Source of the DNA: Arcobacter aquimarinus
GTDB taxonomy: Bacteria; Campylobacterota; Campylobacteria; Campylobacterales; Arcobacteraceae
DNA length: 64,000 nt
Reading direction: 5' to 3'
Assembly: GCF_013177635.1 (NCBI RefSeq)
Contig: NZ_CP030944.1
Span: 62,001-126,000, forward strand
Position numbers and translations under genes: made by a program. The number at the start of each line of letters is the position of its first letter. The stretch's first letter is position 1. Positions 18,754 to 26,281 of this stretch are shown here, in pieces. The notes under the pieces were generated by a model. It did no database searches, was not told where the DNA came from, and saw only the letters and a list, made by a program, of their open reading frames with translations.

Positions 18754-18992
18754 AGTAAAACTTGTTCAATATTTCCATAAAATAAATTTTAAATATCTTT
18801 ACAATTAAGTAATGTAAAAATATTTAAAATATCTTAAAAAACTAAAAAAATGAAATTTTTCTACTTATACAAATTGTAACTATTGGAATTTTCTTTCAAT
18901 AAATAACTATAAAATGAACGTTTTTTAACTTTTTTTTCCACTATTGATTTTAATTTTAAAAAAGCTTAATCTTTCACCGTTATAACAATAAA

Positions 18993-19008
18993 AACTAATC
19001 GATTAGTT
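18993..19008. promoter_or_regulatory. 16-bp perfect palindrome, candidate operator
   Basis: AACTAATC/GATTAGTT is exactly self-complementary, 67 bases upstream of the first gene. It could bind a dimeric regulator such as the element's HTH protein; this is unproven. Confidence 0.45.
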
Positions 19009-19026
19009 AAATCAAAAAAAAAGTTG

Positions 19027-19040
19027 CTGAAACATTTCAG
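19027..19040. promoter_or_regulatory. 6-2-6 inverted repeat upstream of the first element gene
   Basis: CTGAAA and TTTCAG flank CA, ending 35 bases before the ATG at 19075. It may be an operator or a small hairpin in the single-stranded form. Confidence 0.4.
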
Positions 19041-19074
19041 TCAATCAAATTAATAATTTAACTAAGGAAAAAAT

Positions 19075-19341
19075 ATGAATGTAATAGTTCAAGGTCAATT
19101 AATCAACATTTTTAAAACTGCTGATTTTACAAATAGAGAAACTGGTGAAGTTAAAGAGGGAAAAGTAAAACTTCAATTAATGTGTCAAACTCTTTTAAAC
19201 AACAACGAAAGAAAAAATGAGTTATTTGATATTACTATCCCAAATAACAAGTTAGCTGATTATGAGAATAAAATTGGTGAGCAAGTTGATGTTAAATGCT
19301 CTTTTTTTGCTAATGGAAATATTACCTTTTTTGGTATCTAA
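19075..19341 (+). CDS. Putative phage-type ssDNA-binding protein
   Basis: An 88-residue beta-rich protein with a good RBS (AAGGAAAAA). Size, OB-fold-like strand pattern (MNVIVQGQLINIF...GKVKLQLMCQ...EQVDVKCSFFANGNITFFGI) and position just before a rolling-circle initiator recall the gene V-type ssDNA-binding proteins of filamentous phages. Similarity is by pattern, not by a recognised motif. A role coating single-stranded replication intermediates is an inference. Confidence 0.55.
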   Translation: MNVIVQGQLINIFKTADFTNRETGEVKEGKVKLQLMCQTLLNNNERKNELFDITIPNNKLADYENKIGEQVDVKCSFFANGNITFFGI

Positions 19342-19350
19342 ATCCATTAA

Positions 19351-19389
19351 GGGCTTTGCCCGATGAAGGGGTTATTAGTAACACCCCTT
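19351..19389 (+). other. Two tandem GC-rich hairpins, candidate nick site or terminator
   Basis: GGGC-TTT-GCCC (19351-19361) is followed by AAGGGGT...ACCCCTT (19366-19372 with 19383-19389, 10-base loop). They fill the gap between the ssb-like and rep genes and are strikingly GC-rich for this genome. Options are a double-strand origin for the initiator, a packaging or complementary-strand signal, or a terminator. Confidence 0.5.
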
Positions 19390-19412
19390 TCTAAACGTAA
19401 AAAAGGAAAAAA

Positions 19413-20729
19413 ATGATTGATACTAAAATATTAAGTGGTATTGATTCACTCTATTATTTTTGTGAATCAAATACAAATTATGATGATTTATATTTAGAAA
19501 TATTAGACCAATTAGAAGAAGTAAAAGGAAAGTTTTTAAAAAAAGATATTGCATTTGAGAATAAAGACTTATATATTTTAATAAATGAAACTTCATTAAA
19601 TTTTATTGGAATTGCTGAAGGATTTCATTGGTTTAAAGATATGAATGATACTTTTAAAATTGGTTTTAAAGATAAATATAAAAACAAAGGACTAAATGAT
19701 ATTAGAGTTCAACTTCTAGCATTTGGAATATATACAATTGGAATAAAAAGTATAATTGAATTTATAAATACAAGTTTACTAAAAGATTATGTAACTGATT
19801 TTTTTCCAATTACAAGAGTAGATTTAAACTCTTTTGTTCAAAGTGATTTATCTTTTATAACTAAAGATATGTTTGTTACAAGAAAAAGAAAATATTCAAC
19901 AATTAGTGAAATTGGTAATGCAAATACAACTCAAACTATTTATATTGGAAAAGAGCCTTTTAAACTAAGAATCTATAATAAAAAAGAAGAACTAAAAAAA
20001 TCAAATAAAAAAGATTTGATGTATGAATATTTTTTAAATAATGATTTTGATATTGAACAACCTATTTTTAATGTTGAATTTGAATTACATAGAACACATT
20101 TAAAACAATTTAATATAAATACAATAGATGATTTATTTTTAAATGCAAAAAATCTTTTTCAACAAAGTATGGAAGATATTAGATTAATAGATATTTCAAA
20201 TATTACTTTTAAAGATATTGAAAATAATACAAAAAATAGAGCAGATACTTTGCCTATTTGGGATTTTATAAAAGAGAATTATAAATTAGATTCTTTCTTG
20301 CAAAATCAATTGCCACTTGAAAGAATAAAAAGAAAAATATCTGTTTATAGTGAAAATAAATTTGAATATGAATATGTTGCACTAATAAGAAAAGCATATA
20401 TAAATAATTTAACTTTAGATACAGAATATTTAAATGAATTATATTTTAAAGCAAAAGATTCTTTGAAAAAAACAACTACAAATAAAGAAATTAAAAAAGA
20501 TTATATTGAAGTTGATGTAATAGATAAATCAGGAATAAAAGAGAATTTTAGACTTTTAAAAGATGGTAATTTAATTAAATCTCTAAAAACTGAAACAGTA
20601 GCAAATTTAAGTGATTATGAATTGCTTGTTTACTTAGATAAAACAAAAGAAAGACAACATTTATCTCAAAGAGATAAAGATATTTATTATGTAGCACGTA
20701 AAGAGGCTAGTAAAAGAGGATTGTTCTAA
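19413..20729 (+). CDS. Rep_trans-type rolling-circle replication initiator
   Basis: A 438-residue protein. The middle carries features of the Rep_trans family (pT181 Rep, RstA of CTX phage): an RxD motif in ITRVDLNSF (about 133-141) and TIYIGKEPFKLRIYNKKEEL (about 175-195), where the Tyr of RIYNK is the likely nicking residue. A later strand, FNVEFELHR, also fits. The N-terminal 100 and C-terminal 150 residues have no recognised domain. RBS AAAAAGGAAAA. It should nick the origin and start rolling-circle replication of the excised circle. Confidence 0.75.
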   Translation: MIDTKILSGIDSLYYFCESNTNYDDLYLEILDQLEEVKGKFLKKDIAFENKDLYILINETSLNFIGIAEGFHWFKDMNDTFKIGFKDKYKNKGLNDIRVQLLAFGIYTIGIKSIIEFINTSLLKDYVTDFFPITRVDLNSFVQSDLSFITKDMFVTRKRKYSTISEIGNANTTQTIYIGKEPFKLRIYNKKEELKKSNKKDLMYEYFLNNDFDIEQPIFNVEFELHRTHLKQFNINTIDDLFLNAKNLFQQSMEDIRLIDISNITFKDIENNTKNRADTLPIWDFIKENYKLDSFLQNQLPLERIKRKISVYSENKFEYEYVALIRKAYINNLTLDTEYLNELYFKAKDSLKKTTTNKEIKKDYIEVDVIDKSGIKENFRLLKDGNLIKSLKTETVANLSDYELLVYLDKTKERQHLSQRDKDIYYVARKEASKRGLF

Positions 20730-20746
20730 AAGTTGAAGAATAAATT

Positions 20747-20768
20747 TCAAGGGAATAAACTCCCTTGA
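20747..20768 (+). terminator. Hairpin after the rep gene
   Basis: A perfect 8-bp stem TCAAGGGA / TCCCTTGA with a six-base loop is followed by TTTAATAATG. It ends 33 bases before the HTH gene and may terminate or attenuate rep transcripts. Confidence 0.55.
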
Positions 20769-20801
20769 TTTAATAATGAATTATAAAGGAGAATAATTAA
20801 T

Positions 20802-21107
20802 ATGAATTTAGCATTTGAAAATCTTGAAAAAATTAATAATATATTGGAAAAATTAGAACAACTAGAAAATAAAATTTTAGGAGAAAAAAGATGGCTTAAT
20901 ACAAAAGAAGCTTCATATTATTTGGGTTACTCAAAAGACCATATACATAAATTAAAAGATAGTCATTTAATAGAGGGGAAACACTATTTTAAAAAGGCTG
21001 GTAGGATTTTATTTGATAAATTAGAACTTGATAATTGGGTAACCACTTCGTTTTCAAAAAATGATATTAAATCTAGTATAGATAGTATTTTAAAAGCTAT
21101 TATCTAG
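20802..21107 (+). CDS. Excisionase-like helix-turn-helix protein
   Basis: A 101-residue protein. A short N-terminal coiled coil (LEKINNILEKLEQLENKIL) precedes an AlpA/Xis-type winged HTH (WLNTKEASYYLGYSKDHIHKLKDSHLIEGKHYFKKAGRILFDKLELDNWV, residues about 31-80). The placement just upstream of the integrase fits a recombination directionality factor, possibly also a repressor of the element. It has a clear RBS (AAAGGAGAA). Confidence 0.78.
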   Translation: MNLAFENLEKINNILEKLEQLENKILGEKRWLNTKEASYYLGYSKDHIHKLKDSHLIEGKHYFKKAGRILFDKLELDNWVTTSFSKNDIKSSIDSILKAII

Positions 21108-21174
21108 TTCTTTTTTTGTAGAATAAATATGTTAGAAATGTATTTAATGGATTTATGTGAAAGGATTAACATAA

Positions 21175-22278
21175 ATGCATAAAATTACTCAACCAAAACT
21201 ATTTTCACGAGGTTCAAAACTTTGGATTAGGTTTTCTTTTAACAATCAAAACATAAGAAAACCTCTTAATTTAGAAGATACTAAAGAGAATAGGAAATTG
21301 GCAAATTTACAAATAATTCCTCAATTACTTTTAAAAGTTTATGAGGGAACGTTCTTTGAAAATACAAATAATATACCCACTGTTGATGAATATATGATAA
21401 GGTCATTTGAATTACATAAAGGTAGCCGTTCAGATTCAACTAATTTAATGTATAAAAGAAATTACAATAAACACATCAAAAATATTTTTGGTCATATACC
21501 ACTTGATAAAATTACGAGTGAAGATATAACCCATTGGCAAAATAATTTAAAAGAAACTGAACATCTAGCAAAAGGTTCAATTTTAAGAATTAGGTCTTGT
21601 CTTAATGTTATGTTTGAAGATGCAATTGAAAATGATTTGATTCAAAAAAATCCTATATCAAAAGCAAAAAAATTAAGAGAAACAGACAATCCAAAGGTTA
21701 GAAGAATAAAACTTAAACCTTTTAATCTAATGGAAATAAAAGCAATTCTTAATATTTTAGAAGGTTCAGATAAAAATCTAATAGCAACTTTATTTTATAC
21801 AGGAATGAGGGCTGGTGAATGTATTGGTTTAAAATGGGAATATGTTGATTTTAATAAAAAAACTATTGCTATTAGAGAGCAAATGGTAAATGGTGAACAA
21901 AAACAAATATTAAAAACAACAAAAAGTCAAAGAACAATTCCTATTATTGAAACTTTGATTCCATATTTAGAAAATCAATACAAAATAACTGGTAAATATA
22001 ACTCTTATGTGTTTTTGACAGAAAGAACAAACAAACATTATCATAGTGCAGGAAAAATAAGAGAACAAATTTGGATTAAAGCTTTAGAAAAAGCAAATGT
22101 GCCATATAGAAACTTACATCAAACAAGGGGAACATTTATTTCTACTCTTATCTCAACTGGTGAAGATATAAATTTTGTAAGTAAAATTGCTGGACATGAA
22201 AATGTGAAAGTAACACTTGAAAAATATTCAGAGTATATACCAATAAAAAATTTAAATTTTGGAAATTGCTTTGGATAA
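21175..22278 (+). CDS. int: Tyrosine-type integrase of the tRNA-Arg element
   Basis: A 367-residue site-specific recombinase. An N-terminal arm-binding domain (about 1-70) is followed by a SAM-like core-binding domain (about 75-165) and the catalytic domain. Catalytic residues are seen as Arg in TGMRAGE (about 212), His/Arg in LHQTRGTF (about 314-318), His in AGHENVKVT, and Tyr in the TLEKYSEYIP segment (about 350). It ends 77 bases from the att repeat in the tRNA gene, the usual place for an integrase. It appears complete. Confidence 0.93.
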   Translation: MHKITQPKLFSRGSKLWIRFSFNNQNIRKPLNLEDTKENRKLANLQIIPQLLLKVYEGTFFENTNNIPTVDEYMIRSFELHKGSRSDSTNLMYKRNYNKHIKNIFGHIPLDKITSEDITHWQNNLKETEHLAKGSILRIRSCLNVMFEDAIENDLIQKNPISKAKKLRETDNPKVRRIKLKPFNLMEIKAILNILEGSDKNLIATLFYTGMRAGECIGLKWEYVDFNKKTIAIREQMVNGEQKQILKTTKSQRTIPIIETLIPYLENQYKITGKYNSYVFLTERTNKHYHSAGKIREQIWIKALEKANVPYRNLHQTRGTFISTLISTGEDINFVSKIAGHENVKVTLEKYSEYIPIKNLNFGNCFG

Positions 22279-22287
22279 TTTAACTCA

Positions 22288-22309
22288 TTTTTAGCACAAT
22301 TTTAGCACA
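22288..22309 (+). repeat. Integrase arm-type repeat, right copy
   Basis: Identical to 18732-18753; two tandem TTTTAGCACA units ten bases after the integrase stop. A degenerate inverted unit (TGCTAAA) follows at 22311. Confidence 0.7.
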
Positions 22310-22355
22310 ATGCTAAAGAGATAAGTTTAAGATAGCGATATTGTGGTGCTTTGAT

Positions 22356-22377
22356 AAAAATGGCACGCCTGGTAGGA
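22356..22377 (+). repeat. attR: 22-bp repeat inside the tRNA-Arg 3' end
   Basis: Right copy of the direct repeat bounding the element. Its last 17 bases belong to the tRNA gene, so integration left the tRNA intact. Confidence 0.9.
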
Positions 22378-22437
22378 GTCGAACCCACAACCCACCGGGT
22401 CGAAACCGGTTATTCTATCCAGTTGAACTACAGACGC
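22361..22437 (-). tRNA. tRNA-Arg (anticodon UCG)
   Basis: A 77-base cloverleaf on the minus strand. The acceptor is GCGTCTG with CAGGCGT (two G-U pairs) followed by discriminator G and encoded CCA. D-stem GTTC/GAAT, anticodon stem ACCGG/CCGGT with loop TTTCGAC, and T-arm GTGGG-TTCGACT-CCTAC are all present. Anticodon TCG decodes CGA and other CGN Arg codons. The 3' end is the attachment site of the adjacent element. Confidence 0.95.
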
Positions 22438-22509
22438 ACCTAAAAATAGATTGATATTTTAACTAATACAGACTTAAATTTTTATATAAAAAACTAACAA
22501 AGGAAAAAT

Positions 22510-23142
22510 ATGCCATATTTAGTATCCTCTATAATCGCTGTTGTAACAGCACTTATAATCTTAATGACAAGATATGAAGCTGATGATAGCGCCATAACAC
22601 AAGAGATTGAAAGAGCAAAATCTATGTTTATTACAATCGATGAATTTGCTAATACATATATTCAAAGTGGTGGGGATATGACTAAAATAAACTTTGAACA
22701 GTTATTTGACGATGGTATTTTACTTGGAAATATGACAAAAGATATACCAACATCAACTGCCAATGTAAAAGTAACAGCAGGTGCAATAGCTGATAAAAGT
22801 TTTACAGCTACTTTAGAATTTTCAAATAGTAAAATTAAATGGCAAATAGTTCCAATAGTTGAATATAAAATCAATGATTATAAAAATGTTGAGATAGATT
22901 TAGGTAAAAGTGTGGGAGCAGGGTATCAATTATTTATTGATTTTAGTAAAGAGGGTGCTCTTATGGGTAGAAATCCTTTTAGTGAAAACTTTTTAGGAAG
23001 AGAATTTTGTGAAAAAATATTTTTTGGAAGTTTTATAAATAATGCAACTTCTATTTCAAGTTCAACAGGAACCTTGAACCAAATAGTAACAACTAGTGGT
23101 ACTAGTAGTGATGGAAAAATTGCTTGTGTAGTTTTTAAATAA
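22510..23142 (+). CDS. Pilin-like protein with leaderless N-terminal helix (1)
   Basis: A 210-residue protein beginning MPYL and passing straight into a hydrophobic helix (residues 3-20), then a charged helix, as in a mature type IV pilin; no prepilin leader is visible. It is related to the next gene: both start MP[YQ]L and share an F[IV]DFSK motif (here about residue 142). Two Cys (about 168 and 207) could form a C-terminal disulfide loop. RBS AAAGGAAAAA. Separated by 166 bases from the next gene, so probably transcribed alone. The pilin role is inferred from shape and context. Confidence 0.6.
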   Translation: MPYLVSSIIAVVTALIILMTRYEADDSAITQEIERAKSMFITIDEFANTYIQSGGDMTKINFEQLFDDGILLGNMTKDIPTSTANVKVTAGAIADKSFTATLEFSNSKIKWQIVPIVEYKINDYKNVEIDLGKSVGAGYQLFIDFSKEGALMGRNPFSENFLGREFCEKIFFGSFINNATSISSSTGTLNQIVTTSGTSSDGKIACVVFK

Positions 23143-23308
23143 ATTATTTTTTACATTTTATTATTATTTATTTAAAAAAATATTGATAGATATCAAGATT
23201 TAAATAGAAATTTAAGAGTTATTTAATAGTAAAGAATATTGTTTTGTGTTAAAATAAATTGTAAAATAATCTAAATAAGATTATAAATCAAAAATAAAAG
23301 GGGTAAAT

Positions 23309-23986
23309 ATGCCACAGTTGATAGCGATGATTATCGTAGTTGTTGGAGCGATGATATATATGTTCCAAACATTTGGGGGAACTGGAGATAAGATTGAAGG
23401 TGTTGCACAAAAAGGTAGTATTATTACAGAGATTAATAACATTAAAGATGGTATTAAAATTGCTGCAAGATCTGAGCAAATAGCAACTACAGCTTCTGGA
23501 GATAGAGTTAATAATTTACAAGGTTTAGCTAAATTATCATATTTTGCAGAACAAATAAATAATCAATTAACTGATTCAAATAATAAGCAAGCAAATGTTT
23601 ATAACGCAATCTCTTTTGGTGGAGGAGTTATAACTGAAGCAACTTTAGCAAATACTAAAGGTAATATGGAAATTTCATTAGTTTCAAATAGGGCTGGTAT
23701 GATTCCAGGTATATTTGTTGATTTTTCAAAAGGAACTCTTGGTACTAATAAAGCATTTTTAGAATCACAAATTGCAAATGATTTATCAGCTGTTGCTTAT
23801 ATTGATAGACATGCCACAGCTGCATCATCTCCTGCAACTGGTGTACAAAATTCAAGTGGAACTGATTTAGAAAAAAGAACGCCAGCATATTCTACAGAAG
23901 TTACAACAGCAGGTAGTGAAACTATAAGTGATGGTAAATTTATAATTTATTTTAAAGATTTTGGTTCAAACGAAGTAGTTAAGTAA
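23309..23986 (+). CDS. Pilin-like protein with leaderless N-terminal helix (2), likely major subunit
   Basis: A 225-residue protein starting MPQLIAMIIVVVGAMIYMF, a TM helix at the extreme N-terminus, followed by an amphipathic helix and a Thr/Ala/Ser-rich globular body. It shares MP[YQ]L and FVDFSKG (about 137) with the previous protein but has no Cys. A strong RBS (AAAAGGGG), separate 5' region and dedicated hairpin terminator point to high expression, as for a major pilin. Start choice is firm because no earlier in-frame start is available. No prepilin peptidase site is seen. Confidence 0.62.
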   Translation: MPQLIAMIIVVVGAMIYMFQTFGGTGDKIEGVAQKGSIITEINNIKDGIKIAARSEQIATTASGDRVNNLQGLAKLSYFAEQINNQLTDSNNKQANVYNAISFGGGVITEATLANTKGNMEISLVSNRAGMIPGIFVDFSKGTLGTNKAFLESQIANDLSAVAYIDRHATAASSPATGVQNSSGTDLEKRTPAYSTEVTTAGSETISDGKFIIYFKDFGSNEVVK

Positions 23987-24011
23987 TATTTAGGCTTTTT
24001 GCCTAAATATT
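23985..24011 (+). terminator. Terminator/attenuator behind the major pilin-like gene
   Basis: A perfect 11-bp stem AATATTTAGGC / GCCTAAATATT with a T5 loop starts at the pilin stop codon and is followed by GTAATTTTATACTTTT. It could let the pilin be made in excess over the downstream machinery. Confidence 0.75.
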
Positions 24012-24095
24012 GTAATTTTATACTTTTAAACAAGACCTAAGTGCTAAATATCGCTAGCATTTATTTTTTGTTTTATAATTGATAAGGTTTTTTAA

Positions 24096-24800
24096 ATGTT
24101 AGGAAACATATGGCTATCTTCTGCTCTTATTGTTACAGCTATATTTTCTGTGGGTGCTATGTATAAATCTTATAGTGATATTCAAGAAGCCAAACAAATA
24201 CAAGAGCATTATGAAATAATCTCAGAAATCAAAACACTTTTAGCTAAGCAATACAATAAAAATCCACAAGATATAACAAGAGATGAAATCATATCTCACC
24301 TACCCAAAGGTGCAAATTGGGAAAAAGTTCTGTTACTTGATAGACAAAAAGATAGCAATCTTTCAAATAAAGCTTTAGTAAATCAAGATGGAAATATAGA
24401 GATAAGTGAAGATGAAAAACTAAAACTTTTAGCTTTAAAAGCTAAATTAAAAGATATACATAATACATCAACATTAAATTTAACAGCCAATAAATATATA
24501 ATTGAAATAGGACAAAAAGAGAAAAATAGTATCAAAGATGATTTAGAAGTTGAAAAAAGCATAAATATTATGATAAATGTTCTAGCTCAGGATATTTTAT
24601 ATTCGGGTCTTGATAAATCAACAGTTTTAAATACAGTAATTGAAGATTTGTTAATTAAACATGGAAATTACTATTTATTTGATGGATTAACTAAAGAAAA
24701 AAAAGAAGAATTTTTTAAAATAAAAATAAAAGAAAAACTATATAAAAATGAGTCTGCTATAGAAACAAGATTATATAAAGAATTAGAAAGTCTGTTATGA
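24096..24800 (+). CDS. Membrane-anchored pilin-like protein
   Basis: A 234-residue protein with an N-terminal TM helix (about residues 6-23, LSSALIVTAIFSVGAMY) followed by a long charged helix and a Lys/Glu-rich, mostly helical body. The element IISEIKTLLAKQYNKNPQDITRDEIISHLPKGANW echoes the helix-linker-helix opening of the exported proteins encoded downstream. It overlaps the next gene by 4 bp and opens the 15-kb run of machinery genes. Function is unknown; a minor pilin or anchor is possible. Confidence 0.5.
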   Translation: MLGNIWLSSALIVTAIFSVGAMYKSYSDIQEAKQIQEHYEIISEIKTLLAKQYNKNPQDITRDEIISHLPKGANWEKVLLLDRQKDSNLSNKALVNQDGNIEISEDEKLKLLALKAKLKDIHNTSTLNLTANKYIIEIGQKEKNSIKDDLEVEKSINIMINVLAQDILYSGLDKSTVLNTVIEDLLIKHGNYYLFDGLTKEKKEEFFKIKIKEKLYKNESAIETRLYKELESLL

Positions 24801-25528
24801 AAAAGTTATTTTTTATTTTTTTATTTTTGTCAAATATAGCATTTTCTTTGGATTTAAATAATTTTGAAGAGAGAAAAAGCGTTTTAGAGGATGTAAAAAG
24901 TATCGTTTTATATGAAGAGTCGATGGCAATTGCTTATGAAAATTATATCTTATCAAATTATTCTATTCCTAATTTAGCACAAATAAAAACTTTGATAGGT
25001 GATTTAACTACTCAAATCTCAGGAATTACAGCAACTTTAACACTAAATAATAGTGCTATTACAAAAATCTCTTACGCTTTAAATGATACGCTAGAAGCAG
25101 ACGATAGTATAAAAGCTTTGTATGAGAGCAATACTTTTAGAAAAAGAACTTATGTTAGAAATAATGAAGTCTATTTTATTTTAGAAGATGTTTTTGCAAA
25201 ACATTTGTATGATTTAATAAAAACAAATAATGGAGCACTTCAAACTTGTCCTAATTTAGTTTTTATAGCTCCAATCAATTGTATTGAAAATAATCATATT
25301 TATATAGGATTAACAAAAAAATTAGAGAATGGATTATTTGTACCAAATTCATATCTTATGGCGTATCATATAGATAAATTTAAAACAGGACCTATTATCA
25401 TAACAGATGATACTTCAAAACATATAACAGAAAATGCTTTTGATTCTATACCAAAAGGTGCTTTACTTTATGATACAAATGGAGTTAAATATTTAAAGAC
25501 ATTAGATGGAATAGAGGTTTTAAAATGA
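24797..25528 (+). CDS. Exported protein, shared pilus-locus N-terminal module (short form A)
   Basis: A 243-residue protein with a Sec signal peptide (cleaved near FS-LDL, about 18). The N-terminal module has the pattern I..(I/V)..EE.(I/M)A..Y..YIL....IP (EDVKSIVLYEESMAIAYENYILSNYSIP), shared with the proteins at 25525, 26282 and 34862. A later motif, SNTFRKRTYVRNNEVYFIL, matches the N-x-(F/Y)R-x-x-T element of the others. Two Cys in TCPNLVFIAPINC probably pair. Overlapping starts (4 bp both sides) indicate coupling. No known family recognised. Confidence 0.6.
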   Translation: MKKLFFIFLFLSNIAFSLDLNNFEERKSVLEDVKSIVLYEESMAIAYENYILSNYSIPNLAQIKTLIGDLTTQISGITATLTLNNSAITKISYALNDTLEADDSIKALYESNTFRKRTYVRNNEVYFILEDVFAKHLYDLIKTNNGALQTCPNLVFIAPINCIENNHIYIGLTKKLENGLFVPNSYLMAYHIDKFKTGPIIITDDTSKHITENAFDSIPKGALLYDTNGVKYLKTLDGIEVLK

Positions 25529-26280
25529 TAAAGTTTTTTTTATTTTTTATTTTATTATTTAATTTTTCATTTTCAAATGAGAATTTAAATGCTCAAAAAC
25601 AAAATACTTTGTATATTCATAATCTAATAGAAATAGAAGAAAAAATAGCTTCTAATTTTGAAAAATATCTTCTAACAGAATTTAAAATTCCTACAATAAA
25701 TGATTTGATAACTGATGAATATTTGGGAAGTAATTTTTCACTTTTAAATAGAATGGGAGATAATATTGATTTTGAAGATGCTTTAAAGCTTAAAATAAAG
25801 TATGCAATCAGAAAAAATGAGTTTATAAATCCACAAGATTATACAATTTTACTTTATAACAGAGATTTATACAGAGACTATACAACTGTTAATTATGAAA
25901 TTGATGAAGATAAAATTGATTTAACAAAATCTTATATTGAATTTAAATTAAAATCTGCAGAAGCAAATACGATTTATAATATTTTAGAAGCAGGAAATGT
26001 TATAGAAAAAACTTGTACAGGTACTTTGGTTAGTAAATATTGTAATAATGATAAAAACTCTATTAGGTGGTATAACGCAAGTTCTAATTGGATTGAATAC
26101 AGTAAAAAAGATTTTAATCAAGGAAATATAACTATAAGTAGTGAAAGTATTATAAGTAATGAAGTTAATAAATTGAGAGACTTAAAAGTTGGAAGTTATA
26201 TTTTCATAAAAGATAAAACAAAAAATGTAAAATTGACCGATGATACATCAGGAAATTTACAAATTTTAAAGGTTAATTGA
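25525..26280 (+). CDS. Exported protein, shared pilus-locus N-terminal module (short form B)
   Basis: A 251-residue protein with a signal peptide (about 1-17). The shared module reads IHNLIEIEEKIASNFEKYLLTEFKIPTINDLITDEYLGSNF, and NRDLYRDYTTV fits the following NxYRxxT element. A Cys pair lies in KTCTGTLVSKYCNN, and IRWYNASSNWIEYSK resembles the LHWYDASGDYKYS segment of the 777-residue protein encoded at 34862. It therefore looks like the front of the large RCC1 proteins without the propeller. Starts and stops overlap neighbours. Confidence 0.6.
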   Translation: MIKFFLFFILLFNFSFSNENLNAQKQNTLYIHNLIEIEEKIASNFEKYLLTEFKIPTINDLITDEYLGSNFSLLNRMGDNIDFEDALKLKIKYAIRKNEFINPQDYTILLYNRDLYRDYTTVNYEIDEDKIDLTKSYIEFKLKSAEANTIYNILEAGNVIEKTCTGTLVSKYCNNDKNSIRWYNASSNWIEYSKKDFNQGNITISSESIISNEVNKLRDLKVGSYIFIKDKTKNVKLTDDTSGNLQILKVN

Positions 26281-26281
26281 T

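Larger units (their letters stand above)
18642..19074 (+). other. 430-bp non-coding control/origin region of the element
   Basis: I see no supported gene here. It holds an integrase arm-type repeat (18715-18753), a perfect 16-bp palindrome AACTAATCGATTAGTT (18993-19008), a 6-2-6 inverted repeat CTGAAA-CA-TTTCAG (19027-19040) and two copies of ACCGTTA (18673-18679, 18976-18982). Long A/T tracts lie between. The palindromes directly upstream of the first gene could be repressor operators or part of a replication origin. Confidence 0.6.
18620..22377 (+). mobile_element. 3.7-kb integrated rolling-circle element in tRNA-Arg
   Basis: The element is bounded by an exact 22-bp direct repeat, at 18620-18641 and at 22356-22377. 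The right copy is part of an intact tRNA-Arg gene. Inside are, in order, a 430-bp regulatory/origin-like region, a putative ssDNA-binding protein, a Rep_trans-type replication initiator, an excisionase-like HTH protein and a tyrosine integrase ending close to the tRNA. No capsid, Zot-like or mobilization gene is present. The layout suggests a satellite of a filamentous phage or an integrative rolling-circle plasmid. Boundaries are directly visible; replication and excision are inferred. Confidence 0.87.

Noticed and set aside
24028-24065. Inverted repeat TGCTA...TAGCA before the machinery operon
   Set aside because: Only five base pairs in very AT-rich DNA; not distinguishable from chance.
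24797-26280. The two short exported proteins as one gene broken by a frameshift
   Set aside because: Each has its own signal peptide and the shared module, and the 4-bp overlap is of the normal ATGA type.
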